Shown in pieces: positions 17,751 to 26,140 of a stretch of DNA of 64,000 bases. Origin of the DNA: Mycolicibacterium arenosum (GTDB lineage Bacteria; Actinomycetota; Actinomycetes; Mycobacteriales; Mycobacteriaceae); contig NZ_JANDBD010000020.1 of the NCBI RefSeq assembly GCF_024320865.1, forward strand, positions 1 to 64,000, read 5' to 3'. Every line of letters begins with the position of its first letter. Within the stretch, counting starts at the first letter, position 1. The position numbers and the translations under genes were made by a program. The notes beneath the pieces are model-generated. The model was not told where the DNA came from and ran no database searches. It worked only from the letters and a program-made list of their open reading frames with translations.

Positions 17751-19487
17751 ACGTCCTACATAAGCTCCGGTGCGAGCTCAACCGCGGGCGAAACGGAACT
17801 CGCGACCGATTTGACCCGCACACAGAACTGGCATCGGCCAGCGATCACCGTCTTTCATCATCGCCGCCCCGAGTCTCGACCTCGGGACGCTGAGAAGTCC
17901 AGTTGCCCTACCACGGCTTGATATCCGTTCCGGTTGTCGTTCTCAGGATGCGGCGCGGGACGCGAGAAGCATCTGCGAGGGCGGGACACGATCTCCTCGT
18001 CGAGGTGTGGTGGCCCCGCGCGCCGCTTCATCGCCCGGTCGAGTTCAAGCTCTAGGCGATGTTCGTTGGTGTAGCCCAACCCCGCGACCGCCGCGCGCTC
18101 CACGTGGACGAAGTTCTTTAAGTACTCGGCAGAGGCGCCTTCACTCAGACCTCTGATCTAGACGCGCCCTACCCACCGGGGCTGTTCCTGATACTTGTCG
18201 TGGCGTCGACCCACCACGCGCTGCGCTCGCGGACGGCAGCAGTCCTCCACATCACATCCAGAAAACGGAATCCGCAGCTGAAAACGACTCGGCAGCCGAG
18301 GGTGAACCGGTGGCAGGCGCGGGTAATCAAGATGCTGCTGGCGTATCCCGCGGCCGCCTCGGTGGGCGACGAGGTGATCGCAGCTTTCCGCAGGTGGCGA
18401 GTCCGCATGTGCGCCACCCGGTCACGATTGACGGCGAGCTGTGGTTCGTGTCCGTTGTGCGAGCCGCCGCGGCGGCACCGTGAAACCCTGAACGCGAATC
18501 ACTACCTCGTCGAGCACGGTGAGCTCCGTCGGAGTCCTGCTCATCATCGGCGCGCCCTGGCCGTACTCGTCCGCCTGAGACGCATCTTCACCAAACAGAT
18601 CGGCAACCGCAAGGTACGCGCTGATCGCCCGCTCGACGCTACTGAACCTCGCGCAGTTCGAGTCGCGGCTCGGACTGGCCAGCGGCCGCCCGCACCGACC
18701 TCCGCGACCGAAGGTTTCGCGACAGTCGCTAAGCGGGTCTCACATAGCGTGTTTCGATCTGGGCGACGCGTTCCTCGAGGGCAGCCAATCCGAGCACCAC
18801 GACGCTCAAGAGCTTCGCCTCGTACTCATCGTCGCTCAGGTGGCCGTCCACCCTCTGCGCGACAACAGTCTGCAGATCACGCGATAGCTGCCGCCGGCCT
18901 TGCGGAAATCGAGCTCGAGGAGCCTGTTCACATCGTCGTTCATAGCCACGGAGCTTAAACGGGTCGCTAGGTGAACGTGCGCCGCCGCGGAGGCTCGGCG
19001 TCGATCACCTAGCACGACGGACTGCGGGGCCCGGCCACTCATCGACCCTGCTCAGGTGACCGTGGTCGCGCGACCGTCGGGGAGGTGGAGAGGGTGAGAC
19101 TCGGACCAGGGTGACTGGTTTGGTGAGATTCTGGGCGGGCCCCGCCGACTCCACTATCAAGGGGGATTGGAGTCGGTCGAGACCCTGAGCAAGCGCGGCG
19201 GAGGGTGACGCGGCGGTCGCCTGAAGACAATTTACAATCACCATCGCCGGCATCTCCGGCGTTCCGCCGGATTCATTCCCGGCATGACGGTCCGCGGCTG
19301 CCGTCTCGGGAACTATTGTGGTGGCGTCGAACAGGCGGTAATCCGACCCATCTTCAGCGCGGCCTACGCCGAATCAGTGTGCAGGATGATCACCGCTCTC
19401 AGACGTCGGCAGCGAGACGCGTCTACGCCACCCCGACGTGCCCCAACAACCCCAGGCCCCCACCAGTGATTGCCGGGCACGCTGGCG
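17751..19487. other. Decayed region without intact genes
   Basis: About 1.7 kb after traA in which I recognise no intact gene apart from the frameshifted one at 18729-18943. A minus-strand frame at 17858-18103 (81 codons, GTG start, ELDRAMKRRAGPPHLDEEI) has some coding character but no relatives that I know. A short open tail ending near 18480 (VTIDGELWFVSVVRAAAAAP) may be a gene fragment. An inverted repeat GACTCCA...TGGAGTC occurs near 19145-19175. Base composition is less biased than in the neighbours, suggesting decay. Confidence 0.4.
18729..18943 (-). pseudogene. Frameshifted small hypothetical gene
   Basis: From the ATG at 18943 the frame reads MNDDVNRLLELDFRKAGGSY and then runs into a stop after 35 codons. 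Shifting frame at about 18880 gives LQTVVAQRVDGHLSDDEYEA, LLSVVVLGLAALEERV and a final TRYVRPA before TAG at 18729. The joined product of about 70 residues is a convincing small helical protein. Removing two bases after the Tyr-Arg codons restores one frame. Its family was not recognised. Confidence 0.5.
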
Positions 19488-19814
19488 ATGACGGCACCTT
19501 CGCGCAACGCGCAACAACCGCCGTCGAGGAGATCGCCGAACGTCGCGCCCCCGTTGGAGCAGACTTTGGGCATGCTGATGTTCGTCTGCGACATCAGCGC
19601 CGACCAGGCGTTCGCAATACTCCGCACGGTGTCTCAGGACCGCACCATCAAGCTGACACTGATCGCCGAGCAGATCTCGAAGGATTTGCCCGAACTTGCC
19701 CGGTCCAACCGGTTCGAGCGTCGCATGCATATAGACGGAATCCTGTCGAATGCACATCGGCGCGTAGTGGACGCCACCGCCCGCCTCCTGAACGAAGAGT
19801 CCAACAACTTTTGA
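19488..19814 (+). CDS. Small ANTAR-domain protein
   Basis: A 108-residue protein whose core (EQTLGMLMFVCDISADQAFA followed by ILRTVSQDRTIKLTLIAEQI, about residues 25-70) matches the ANTAR RNA-binding domain. ANTAR proteins bind paired stem-loops in nascent RNA and prevent termination. No PAS or GAF sensor precedes it here, so it is either a stand-alone ANTAR protein or the tail of a lost sensor protein. Alternative starts are the TTG at 19470 and this ATG. It is the first of at least six ANTAR genes or remnants in the window. Confidence 0.7.
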   Translation: MTAPSRNAQQPPSRRSPNVAPPLEQTLGMLMFVCDISADQAFAILRTVSQDRTIKLTLIAEQISKDLPELARSNRFERRMHIDGILSNAHRRVVDATARLLNEESNNF

Positions 19815-20085
19815 CACCCCGTGACACCGCATAGCCGCAGCTGTCACGGGTACCTGAGGCAACGGAATGATTCGCAGTCCGGACTCCGATTCGTTCAAGA
19901 CTTTGGTGGTTCGGCCTATGAGCCACCAAGGGCGACCTGCGTACATCCCTGGCGGGGCCAACGTCAGTTATTTGACGATCTGGCTTTCGCTCTGCTCAGG
20001 GTGTTGCGAACGTCATAGAGCAAATCGGGTGATTTCCCTGTTCTTCGCTAGCCGATCGAGCTGAACGTCCGTAGGATCATTCCAC

Positions 20086-20331
20086 ATGCAATTAGCTCGA
20101 GCTGCCGACGACCTTCAGAACTCGGCGGTCGAGGACCGTGATAACGCGCTTTGCCAGTGTGGGCATCGCTACGCTGAGCATTCGATATTCAACGCGTGTC
20201 ACGGGTGCACGGACTGCAGCCGATACGACCACCCAACCGACGAGCACGACCATCCGTACGCCCGCTGCACATGCGCGGAGTTCGAATTGCTCTGTGCTGT
20301 CAGCTGCATTGCGCTTGTAACCGCCGGCTAG
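20086..20331 (+). CDS. Small Cys/His-rich protein
   Basis: An 81-residue product rich in Cys and His: CQCGHRYAEH, CHGCTDC, then DEHDHPYARCTCAEFE. The spacing of CxCGH...CxxCxxC...CxC suggests one or two zinc sites. Short proteins with a CGHxxxEH...CTCxxF pattern are common in actinophages and plasmids, without a known role. The ATG follows AGGATCATTCCAC. It stands alone between an ANTAR gene and a decayed ANTAR pseudogene. Confidence 0.55.
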   Translation: MQLARAADDLQNSAVEDRDNALCQCGHRYAEHSIFNACHGCTDCSRYDHPTDEHDHPYARCTCAEFELLCAVSCIALVTAG

Positions 20332-20641
20332 ACCAGAACCCCCGGATCACATCTTGTGCACACCCGCGGACTGTGCAGGATTCGGCGCGACGACCAGCGT
20401 CCGGGGTGGCTGATGGTCGCGACGCACTCGTTGCACCGCGGAATCGTGTGGCCGCCAGAACAGACGACGCCGCCCGGGAGGCGCGCGGCGGACGCTCGCC
20501 CGCGGCCGAGCTCGAGGCCGTCCGGGCAGTGCGTGGGCGCGGTGCCGCCCCAGCTCTTGCGGGTCTGGACGATCTGGCCGACGCGCCGCTCCATCACGGC
20601 ATTTCCAGCTACGTCGACATGACCTCGGCGCCGACCCCGGG

Positions 20642-21020
20642 GCGTCCAGCACATGGTGATCGTCGGCGACGAGTTGCGCGACGACGCCGCAACGCTCTTC
20701 GGGACGCACGTTTCCACGTCGATCTGTTGGCGATGGTCCTGCGCGAGAAGGAACGCATCACCGAGAATGTCGCCGTGATGTCCAGTCGCCGAGCCGGCAT
20801 CGAACAAGCCGAGGGTGCGCTGACGGTGATCTACGGCATCGCCCCGGAGGCGGCTTTCAAGATCCTGCGGTGGCGTTCACAGCAGACGACCACGACTCTT
20901 CGCGCGCTCGCCGTGCAACTGGTCGCGGACTTTCAGTCGCTCGACGCCGAGAACGGGCCGCCGTCGCGTGCGGTGTGCGACCGTCTGGTGATGACCGTCC
21001 ATGAGCGGACGCCGCGCTGA
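20642..21020 (+). pseudogene. Decayed PAS-ANTAR gene, copy 1 of a duplicated segment
   Basis: This matches the intact PAS-ANTAR gene at 43450-44133 from about its codon 100 onward. The PAS part is disrupted: the upstream sequence (20332-20641) is barely recognisable, and a one-base deletion near 20710 (GCACGTTTCC against GCACGGTTTC) shifts the frame. The ANTAR end (IEQAEGALTVIYGIAPEAAF, to ERTPR) stays open and could still be made from the ATG at 20733 as a 95-residue protein. In the ANTAR core, Lys is replaced by Glu in QAEGAL compared with QAKGAL in the other copy. Confidence 0.75.
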
Positions 21021-21073
21021 TCCGGCGTTGCCCGACGCTGTTTGGTCCGCGGTGCCGCGGGCAGTAGTCCCCT

Positions 21074-21406
21074 GTGAGCGACGAAGACGATCAAGCGGTA
21101 TACGCCGAGTTTCAGGACGCGGTCAACATGACCCCGAAACAACTCGAGGACTGGCTGGACACCGACGATTCGAAATCCGTCGGGCAGAAGTCGGGTGACG
21201 GCGAGTCGGCGGGGCACGCCAGCGGGCGTCGCATCGTGACGATCCTGCGAACGAAGAAGGACGATCTGTCCGATGACGACGTGAGCCATATGCGGAAGGT
21301 CAACGGCTACGTCAAACGCCATCTGGCGCAACGACCGTCAGGCGACGTGAGCGACACTCCGTGGCGGTACTCGCTGATGAACTGGGGCCACGACCCGACG
21401 AAGTAG
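21074..21406 (+). CDS. DUF3140-family protein, copy 1
   Basis: A 110-residue soluble acidic protein starting at GTG (MSDEDDQAVYAEFQDAVNM). It matches the DUF3140 family: a short N-terminal helix, the MTPKQLEDWLDTDDSKSVG segment, then RRIVTILRTKKDDLSDDDV and a C-terminal tail ending in WRYSLMNWGHDP. These proteins are widespread in actinobacteria and have no known biochemical role. The predicted protein is identical to the copy at 44187. Purifying selection or a recent duplication would each explain that. Confidence 0.85.
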   Translation: MSDEDDQAVYAEFQDAVNMTPKQLEDWLDTDDSKSVGQKSGDGESAGHASGRRIVTILRTKKDDLSDDDVSHMRKVNGYVKRHLAQRPSGDVSDTPWRYSLMNWGHDPTK

Positions 21407-21657
21407 CGCCGGTGCGTGACGGCCCCATGTCACCGTCGTCTCGCCGAGGCGGATGTCAGGTGCCCGGTTTACGGGGTCGGCGCGTGTCCCCGATGGCGCC
21501 CCAGCGGACACCGCCGTCGGTCCCAGCGCAGATCTCGGTGGATAGGACGTCCTCGGCGGCCAAACCTGCTGATCGTTACCGGTGCGTTCGACATCCTCGA
21601 CGCACCGGTGGGCCGATCTGACCTGAACTTGGCGTTGGTCGTGGATGAGGACGTCAT
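21407..21657. other. Spacer between duplicated segment and IS21 element
   Basis: Contains no convincing gene. It begins with the block unique to copy 1, then a short stretch shared with sequence after the second DUF3140 copy, and ends at the IS21 terminal repeats. Confidence 0.5.
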
Positions 21658-21723
21658 TTGTTCGTGAATGTTGACGTCAGGTTCGGCGGGATCGGGTGTG
21701 GTGTGTTCGTGAATGTTGACGTC
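21658..21723 (+). repeat. IS21 left terminal repeats (two copies)
   Basis: Two direct copies of the unit TGTTCGTGAATGTTGACGTC, starting at 21659 and 21704 (45 bases apart), mark the istB end of the element. The inner copy overlaps the stop codon of istB. Confidence 0.85.
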
Positions 21724-22513
21724 ACTTGTCGGTGGTGTCGCGGCTGCGGAGTGTGTGGGCGAGGCGGTAGGAGTCGGTGCCGGTTTCGATGATGTTGCCG
21801 CCGAAGGTGAGCCTGTCGACGATGGCTGCGCAGAGTCGTGGGTCGGTGAAGGTCTTGGTCCATCCGCTGAAGGCTTCGTTGCTGGCGATGCCCACGGATG
21901 CTTTTTCTTCGCGTTCGGTGAGAACTTGGAAGAGCAGTTCGGCGCCGCGCTTGTCGAGGGCCATGTAGCCGAGTTCGTCGATGCAGAGCAGATCGACTCG
22001 CCCGTAGCGGGCGATCGTTTTGGTGAGCGTCATTTCGTCGGCGGCTTCAACGAGTTCGTTGACCAGTTTGGCGGCGAGGGTGTATTTCACCCGGAATCCT
22101 GCCATGGCGGCTTCGGCTCCCAGGGCGATGAGCAGGTGGCTTTTTCCTGTTCCGGAGTCGCCGATGAGGCAGAGGGGTTGGCCTTTGCGTACCCAGTCTG
22201 CGGTGGCCAGGGTGTTGATGACGGCGGGGTCGACGTTCGGGTTTGCGGTGTAGTCGAAAGTGCGAAGGGACTTTTCGCGTGGGAAGGCCGCGGCGCGGAT
22301 GCGGCGTTCGGAGCGTCGGCGGGCACGGTCGTCACATTCGGCCAGGAGTAGTTCGGCGAGGAAGGCGCGGTAGGACTGCTGTTGGCGGGCGGCGGTGTCA
22401 GCGGTTTCGGGGAAGTGGGTTCGGATGGTGGGAAGTCGCAGCATGCGGCAGGCCTGGTCGATCGCGGCATCGGCGGCTTGTTCGGTGAGTCCGCGACGGG
22501 TGGGAGCGTTCAT
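21722..22513 (-). CDS. istB: IS21-type transposition helper ATPase
   Basis: A 263-residue IstB/DnaA-like AAA+ ATPase. Walker A GDSGTGKS is at residues 118-125 and Walker B LLCIDELGY at about 175-183; the N-terminal region is helical. IstB assembles on target DNA and recruits and activates the IstA transposase. It follows istA on the same strand after 24 bases, the usual IS21 order. The length is normal and no lesion is visible. Confidence 0.95.
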   Translation of the reverse strand: MNAPTRRGLTEQAADAAIDQACRMLRLPTIRTHFPETADTAARQQQSYRAFLAELLLAECDDRARRRSERRIRAAAFPREKSLRTFDYTANPNVDPAVINTLATADWVRKGQPLCLIGDSGTGKSHLLIALGAEAAMAGFRVKYTLAAKLVNELVEAADEMTLTKTIARYGRVDLLCIDELGYMALDKRGAELLFQVLTEREEKASVGIASNEAFSGWTKTFTDPRLCAAIVDRLTFGGNIIETGTDSYRLAHTLRSRDTTDK

Positions 22514-22537
22514 CGGCGGGGTCCTTTCGGTTGGCGT

Positions 22538-24142
22538 CTACTGCGTGCTCCGTCGGAGAAGCTGGTCATAGGCGGTGACTGAGGGCGGGGGCCGCGTGTC
22601 GATCGGTAGGTGGGTTAAGCGGCGCTGTGTCAGTGACGACACGGCTGGAGTGTCGGTCGGTGGCGGGTTGGCGGTGGTGATGTCGGTGCCAGTCTCAGCG
22701 GCTTTGCGGGCCTCAAGGGCAACGGCGTCAGCGGTGAGTGCTCCGGCTTGCAGGGCGGCGTTGATGCCGGCGATGACGTGGCGGTGGTCGGTATGTCGGT
22801 GCAGGAGAAGCACTTCGATGAGTGCGCGAGTGCCGTCGGTGTCGCCATGGGCTTTGCAGGCTGCAGCCCACCACGCGTCGTGGGCTGCGGTGAAGGTGCC
22901 TGCGCGGCGGGCCTGCTCTAGGGCTGTCGCTCCGGGCAGGGCGCCGGGCTTGCGGACGAATGCTTCCAGGTAATGGTCGAGGTCGAGGCGGGAGCCGCCT
23001 TTGGTGAGCAGTCGCTCGTGGCTGGCGACGAGTGTTCTGCCGTCGTAGACGGTGAGGTCTGATGCGTTGAGGAGTACGCGGGTTTGGCGGCCGATGAGCC
23101 GTGAGGGTACGGAGTATCGGTTGGTGCGGACGGTGATCTGGGAGTAGCGGTCCACGCGCGGTGTCACCCAGAGTCCTGTCTCGAACGTTTCTACGGGGAG
23201 CGGTTTGAGGAGTTGACGCTCGGCGTTGAAGGACTCGGCCACGGTGTGGGCGCGGTGGCCGATGCGACGCCGATCGTCGGCCTGGTCGTAGCTGTCGATG
23301 AGTTCGTTGAGTTCGTGCAGTGACTCGACTTCCGGTACCGGCACGAGGTGATTGCGGCGGAACCGACCGATGTCGCCTTCCACACCGCCCTTCTCGTGAG
23401 CGCCGGTGATTCCTGGCTGGCAGTAGAAGGCGTCGATGTCGAAGTGCGAGCGAAACGCCACCCAGCGGTCTGTTTCGACGCGCTGGCGCGAGAACCCGAT
23501 TACCTGTGCCACAGCGGCTTTGAGGTTGTCGTAGCGGATCTTGCCGGCGGGCACTCCGCCGAGGATCTGGAACGCATGCACGTGGCCTTCGAAGAACGCC
23601 TCCTGGCCTCCGGTTGCAGAGGCACGATGAACAGCTTTGCCCGAGTACGACATCCGTAGGGAGAACAGGTGGCAGGTGGTGAGTTGGCCACGTAACCGCA
23701 CGCCGATCTCACCAAAGTCGACTTCGGCTTCGCGGCCGGGCAAATGGGTTTGCGGAACGAACACCCCGGGCGCGCCACGGCCGCATTCAATGCTGATCTC
23801 GGGTCGCCGTGTGGCCACGTACGCCCGCACCACGGGGTAGGACACGTCATCCATACCGAACTCAGTGCGCAGGCGGTCGACGATGCGGGTCACGGTGTGG
23901 CGTTGCTTGCGCGGCGCGTTGAGATCGGACCGCAGAATGTCGTCGATCGCGGGTTTGAACCCGTCGAGTTTGGAGGCTCTGGTGGGATAAGCAGCGCGCT
24001 GTTGGGGCCAGGCCGATGTGAGGGCGGATTGCACAGTGCGCCATCCGACGCCGTGTTTGCGTTGGATCTCTCGACCGGACAGGCCTGCGCGGGCATCGCG
24101 GCGTATCGCCGCGTACAGCTCAACTCGTGAGTTCCGAGTCAT
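22538..24142 (-). CDS. istA: IS21-type DDE transposase
   Basis: A 534-residue transposase. The N-terminal helix-turn-helix includes SGREIQRKHGVGWRTVQSAL (residues 22-41). The catalytic core has Asp142 (EVDFGEIG), Asp205 (RYDNLKAA) and Glu255 (KGGVEGDIGRFRRN). It should cut and join the element's ends. The start codon lies 23 bases inside the end of the upstream marR gene, so the two probably share an mRNA and may be translationally coupled. The N-terminus closely resembles that of the second istA at 63858. Confidence 0.95.
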   Translation of the reverse strand: MTRNSRVELYAAIRRDARAGLSGREIQRKHGVGWRTVQSALTSAWPQQRAAYPTRASKLDGFKPAIDDILRSDLNAPRKQRHTVTRIVDRLRTEFGMDDVSYPVVRAYVATRRPEISIECGRGAPGVFVPQTHLPGREAEVDFGEIGVRLRGQLTTCHLFSLRMSYSGKAVHRASATGGQEAFFEGHVHAFQILGGVPAGKIRYDNLKAAVAQVIGFSRQRVETDRWVAFRSHFDIDAFYCQPGITGAHEKGGVEGDIGRFRRNHLVPVPEVESLHELNELIDSYDQADDRRRIGHRAHTVAESFNAERQLLKPLPVETFETGLWVTPRVDRYSQITVRTNRYSVPSRLIGRQTRVLLNASDLTVYDGRTLVASHERLLTKGGSRLDLDHYLEAFVRKPGALPGATALEQARRAGTFTAAHDAWWAAACKAHGDTDGTRALIEVLLLHRHTDHRHVIAGINAALQAGALTADAVALEARKAAETGTDITTANPPPTDTPAVSSLTQRRLTHLPIDTRPPPSVTAYDQLLRRSTQ

Positions 24143-24587
24143 CAGCGCCGGTGAGCTCGGCCATCGCGTCGATCACGGCGGCCAGGTATGTGTTGATCTG
24201 CTGCTGACCAGCCACGTCGTGCCGGTCGCTGATTGAGTTGAGCGCCTCGACGAGTGGGCCGATGGCGGTTTGGGCGCGCATGGCGGCCGTGTCGGTGACC
24301 TCAAGGATGACTCGGCGTCGATCGTGAGGGTCGCGATGACGCCGGACATAACCGGCACGTTCGAGTCGGTCGGCCAGCACCGTGGCTGAGGCCGACGACA
24401 TTCCCAAACGCCGGCCCAGCTCGGCCGGTCCCGCGGGCGGTAGTCCCACGAGATGTTGCAACGCCGCCAAGTCGTTGAGGGGCAATCCGAGTTCACGGGC
24501 CATCAGTTGATTGATCGGCCCTGCGAGCCGGACGACGAGGGCGACCATGCTGGCCAGATCGATACGGGTGGCGGTGGCGACAGGCAT
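24120..24587 (-). CDS. MarR-family regulator (IS21 passenger)
   Basis: A 155-residue winged-helix repressor. LPLNDLAALQHLVG and LGRRLGMSSASATVLADRLE form the recognition region, and RRHRDPHDRRRVILEVTD is the typical MarR wing (about residues 75-100). It is divergent from the glycosyltransferase gene with about 70 bases between them. That gap contains a perfect palindrome that is probably its operator. The ATG at 24587 is preceded by AAGGA at good spacing and is preferred to the GTG at 24602. The 3' end overlaps istA by 23 bases. By analogy with other MarR proteins beside detoxification genes it probably responds to the glycosyltransferase substrate. Confidence 0.85.
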   Translation of the reverse strand: MPVATATRIDLASMVALVVRLAGPINQLMARELGLPLNDLAALQHLVGLPPAGPAELGRRLGMSSASATVLADRLERAGYVRRHRDPHDRRRVILEVTDTAAMRAQTAIGPLVEALNSISDRHDVAGQQQINTYLAAVIDAMAELTGADDSELTS

Positions 24588-24614
24588 CGCGCGATCCTTC
24601 ACTCTGTAAGGTGA

Positions 24615-24638
24615 CTAGATATATCTAGCTAAATCTAG
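24615..24638. promoter_or_regulatory. Probable MarR operator
   Basis: The perfect 14-bp palindrome CTAGATATATCTAG (24615-24628) lies between the divergent marR and glycosyltransferase genes. An overlapping related half-site, TCTAG, ends at 24638. Its AT-rich character stands out from the surrounding GC-rich DNA and suits a promoter/operator overlap. Binding by the adjacent MarR protein is inferred. Confidence 0.7.
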
Positions 24639-24657
24639 CGGAAACGGCGGCCATCTG

Positions 24658-25845
24658 ATGCATGTTCTTTTCACGACGCCACCGGCTCCGGGCCACGTCT
24701 ATCCGACGTTGCCCCTAGTCGAGGAACTCGTCGACCGCGACCACCGTGTCACCTACATCAGCGCCGCATCGCTGGAAGCGGAGATCGTGCGAGCCGGTGC
24801 ATTGTTCATCGATCTTGGATGGGAACCCGACACCACCACACTGGCCGCATCAGGATTTAGCGTTGACGCTCTCAGCGCTGACCTGCGCGGGTTCCTGGCT
24901 GCCGCGCGCACGCTGGCTCCCGGCCTGCTCGACGCGCTGTCCGACGATCCCCCCGACGTCGTATGCATCGACAGTGTTCCGCTCGGCGGATTCCTCGCCG
25001 AGCAGTTCGCGGCGTCAACGGTCTCGTTGATCGCGAACCTGGCCACCAACGAGGGGTTCCCACCCTCAAACTTGATCGACGGATTCACGCCGCATCACCC
25101 CGCCATGCAGCACTACTTCGCCGAACTGGCCGACTGGTTTAGCGCCTACGGTCTAGCGGTTCCCGTCGGCCCGAGCCGCGATAACGCGCCGGCACCGCCG
25201 TCGCTGGTGTTCATTCCACGGGAGTTTCAGATCGCCGGCAACAGCTTCGCCGAAGACGTCCACTTCATCGGTCCCTCGATGCCGAGGCGCGCCCGCCGCA
25301 GCGCGTCCTGGACGCCACCACACGATGACGCCCAGGTGCTGTTGGTGTCGTTGGGCACTGCCTTCAACAATCGACCCGAATTCTTCGCCTCCTGCGCAGA
25401 GGCATTCGCGGACAGCAGATTTCACGTCGTTCTCAGTCTCGGCACCCATATCGACCCTGCAGACATCGGAACGCTGCCACACAACATCGAGGCCCACCAA
25501 ACGGTGCCCCAACTCGACGTGCTGCGCCACGCAACCGCGTTCATCACCCACGCGGGAATGGGATCAACGATGGAAGCTCTGTACTACAAGGTCCCCACCA
25601 TCGCCGTACCTCAGGTCCGCGAGCAATCGGTCAACGCCGCCCGCCTCGAATCCCTCGGACTCGGAGTTCAACTCCCATCGCCCACACCCGGTGACCTCCG
25701 CACCGTGACAGAGAAAGTAGCTGCAGACACAGTCATCCGGAGCGGCCTGGCGGAAATGAAAGAAGCAATCAACCGCGCCGGCGGTACGACCGCTGGAACC
25801 GGCATCATCGAAGCAGCCGGCACCAACCGCCGTGACCCGGCGTAA
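24658..25845 (+). CDS. Macrolide-type (MGT/OleD-like) glycosyltransferase, IS21 passenger
   Basis: A GT1-family, GT-B fold glycosyltransferase of 395 residues. The N-terminus MHVLFTTPPAPGHVYPTLPL holds the acceptor-site His of the family (GHVYP). The C-terminal domain has the nucleotide-sugar signature HAGMGSTMEALYYKVPTIAV (about residues 299-318), followed by PQVREQSVNAARLESLGLG. Relatives such as OleD/OleI and Mgt inactivate macrolides by adding glucose from UDP-glucose; others act on plant or lipid acceptors. The acceptor here is unknown. It is divergent from marR and lies inside the IS21 ends, so antibiotic or xenobiotic inactivation is a reasonable inference. Confidence 0.88.
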   Translation: MHVLFTTPPAPGHVYPTLPLVEELVDRDHRVTYISAASLEAEIVRAGALFIDLGWEPDTTTLAASGFSVDALSADLRGFLAAARTLAPGLLDALSDDPPDVVCIDSVPLGGFLAEQFAASTVSLIANLATNEGFPPSNLIDGFTPHHPAMQHYFAELADWFSAYGLAVPVGPSRDNAPAPPSLVFIPREFQIAGNSFAEDVHFIGPSMPRRARRSASWTPPHDDAQVLLVSLGTAFNNRPEFFASCAEAFADSRFHVVLSLGTHIDPADIGTLPHNIEAHQTVPQLDVLRHATAFITHAGMGSTMEALYYKVPTIAVPQVREQSVNAARLESLGLGVQLPSPTPGDLRTVTEKVAADTVIRSGLAEMKEAINRAGGTTAGTGIIEAAGTNRRDPA

Positions 25846-25854
25846 CGACCCAAT

Positions 25855-25917
25855 GACTCCAACATTCACGAACAACCGATCGGTCGCATAGAACGCGACG
25901 TCAACGTTCGCGAACAA
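25855..25917 (-). repeat. IS21 right terminal repeats (two copies)
   Basis: Two copies of the end unit, inverted relative to the left end: 25855-25875 (one mismatch in GACTCC against GACGTC) and 25897-25917 (GACGTCAACGTTCGCGAACA). Their starts are 42 bases apart. They follow the stop codon of the glycosyltransferase gene by nine bases. Confidence 0.85.
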
Positions 25918-26140
25918 TCGACGTCGAGAAGTCCGCACAAAACCATGAACTGCTGTGTGCGGTTCCGAACAGTGCCATTGACGTTGTCGTGTGGGTCCAT
26001 TGTCGGAGTGTTGTCCCGCGTCCGAGGGATCCTCGCCGTGAACCGGTCGCACGTTGAAAGATCACTCCCAGGGGCTGTATTCGTCAGCCGGTCGGCTCAG
26101 CCCGAACACATCGACGATCACCTCACCAGGTTCACGTGCC

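Larger units (their letters stand above)
20642..21406 (+). repeat. Duplicated 0.77-kb segment, copy 1
   Basis: This stretch, covering the ANTAR end and the DUF3140 gene, is nearly identical to 43754-44519 on the same strand (765 against 766 bases). Just after the segment, copy 1 has about 50 extra bases (21416-21466) that copy 2 lacks, before both resume with TTTACGGGGTCGG. Confidence 0.9.
21658..25917. mobile_element. IS21-family element carrying MarR and glycosyltransferase cargo
   Basis: A 4.26-kb element. Each end has two copies of a repeat of about 20 bp, oriented inward. The left copies are at 21658-21678 and 21704-21723 (TGTTCGTGAATGTTGACGTC). The right copies, on the opposite strand, are at 25855-25875 and 25897-25917. 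Multiple terminal repeats are a known IS21 trait. GACGTC also occurs just outside both ends, at 21650 and 25920. Inside are istB and istA, plus two passenger genes between istA and the right end, where a simple IS21 would have only a short leader. No convincing target duplication was found; GAG flanks both outer GACGTC motifs. Confidence 0.85.

Noticed and set aside
17858..18103. 81-codon minus-strand frame after traA
   Set aside because: It has some coding character but no ribosome site, no recognised family and lies in a decayed region; kept only in the region note.
21650..25925. Clear target-site duplication around the first IS21 element
   Set aside because: Only GAG outside the outer GACGTC motifs matches on both sides; three bases are too few to claim.
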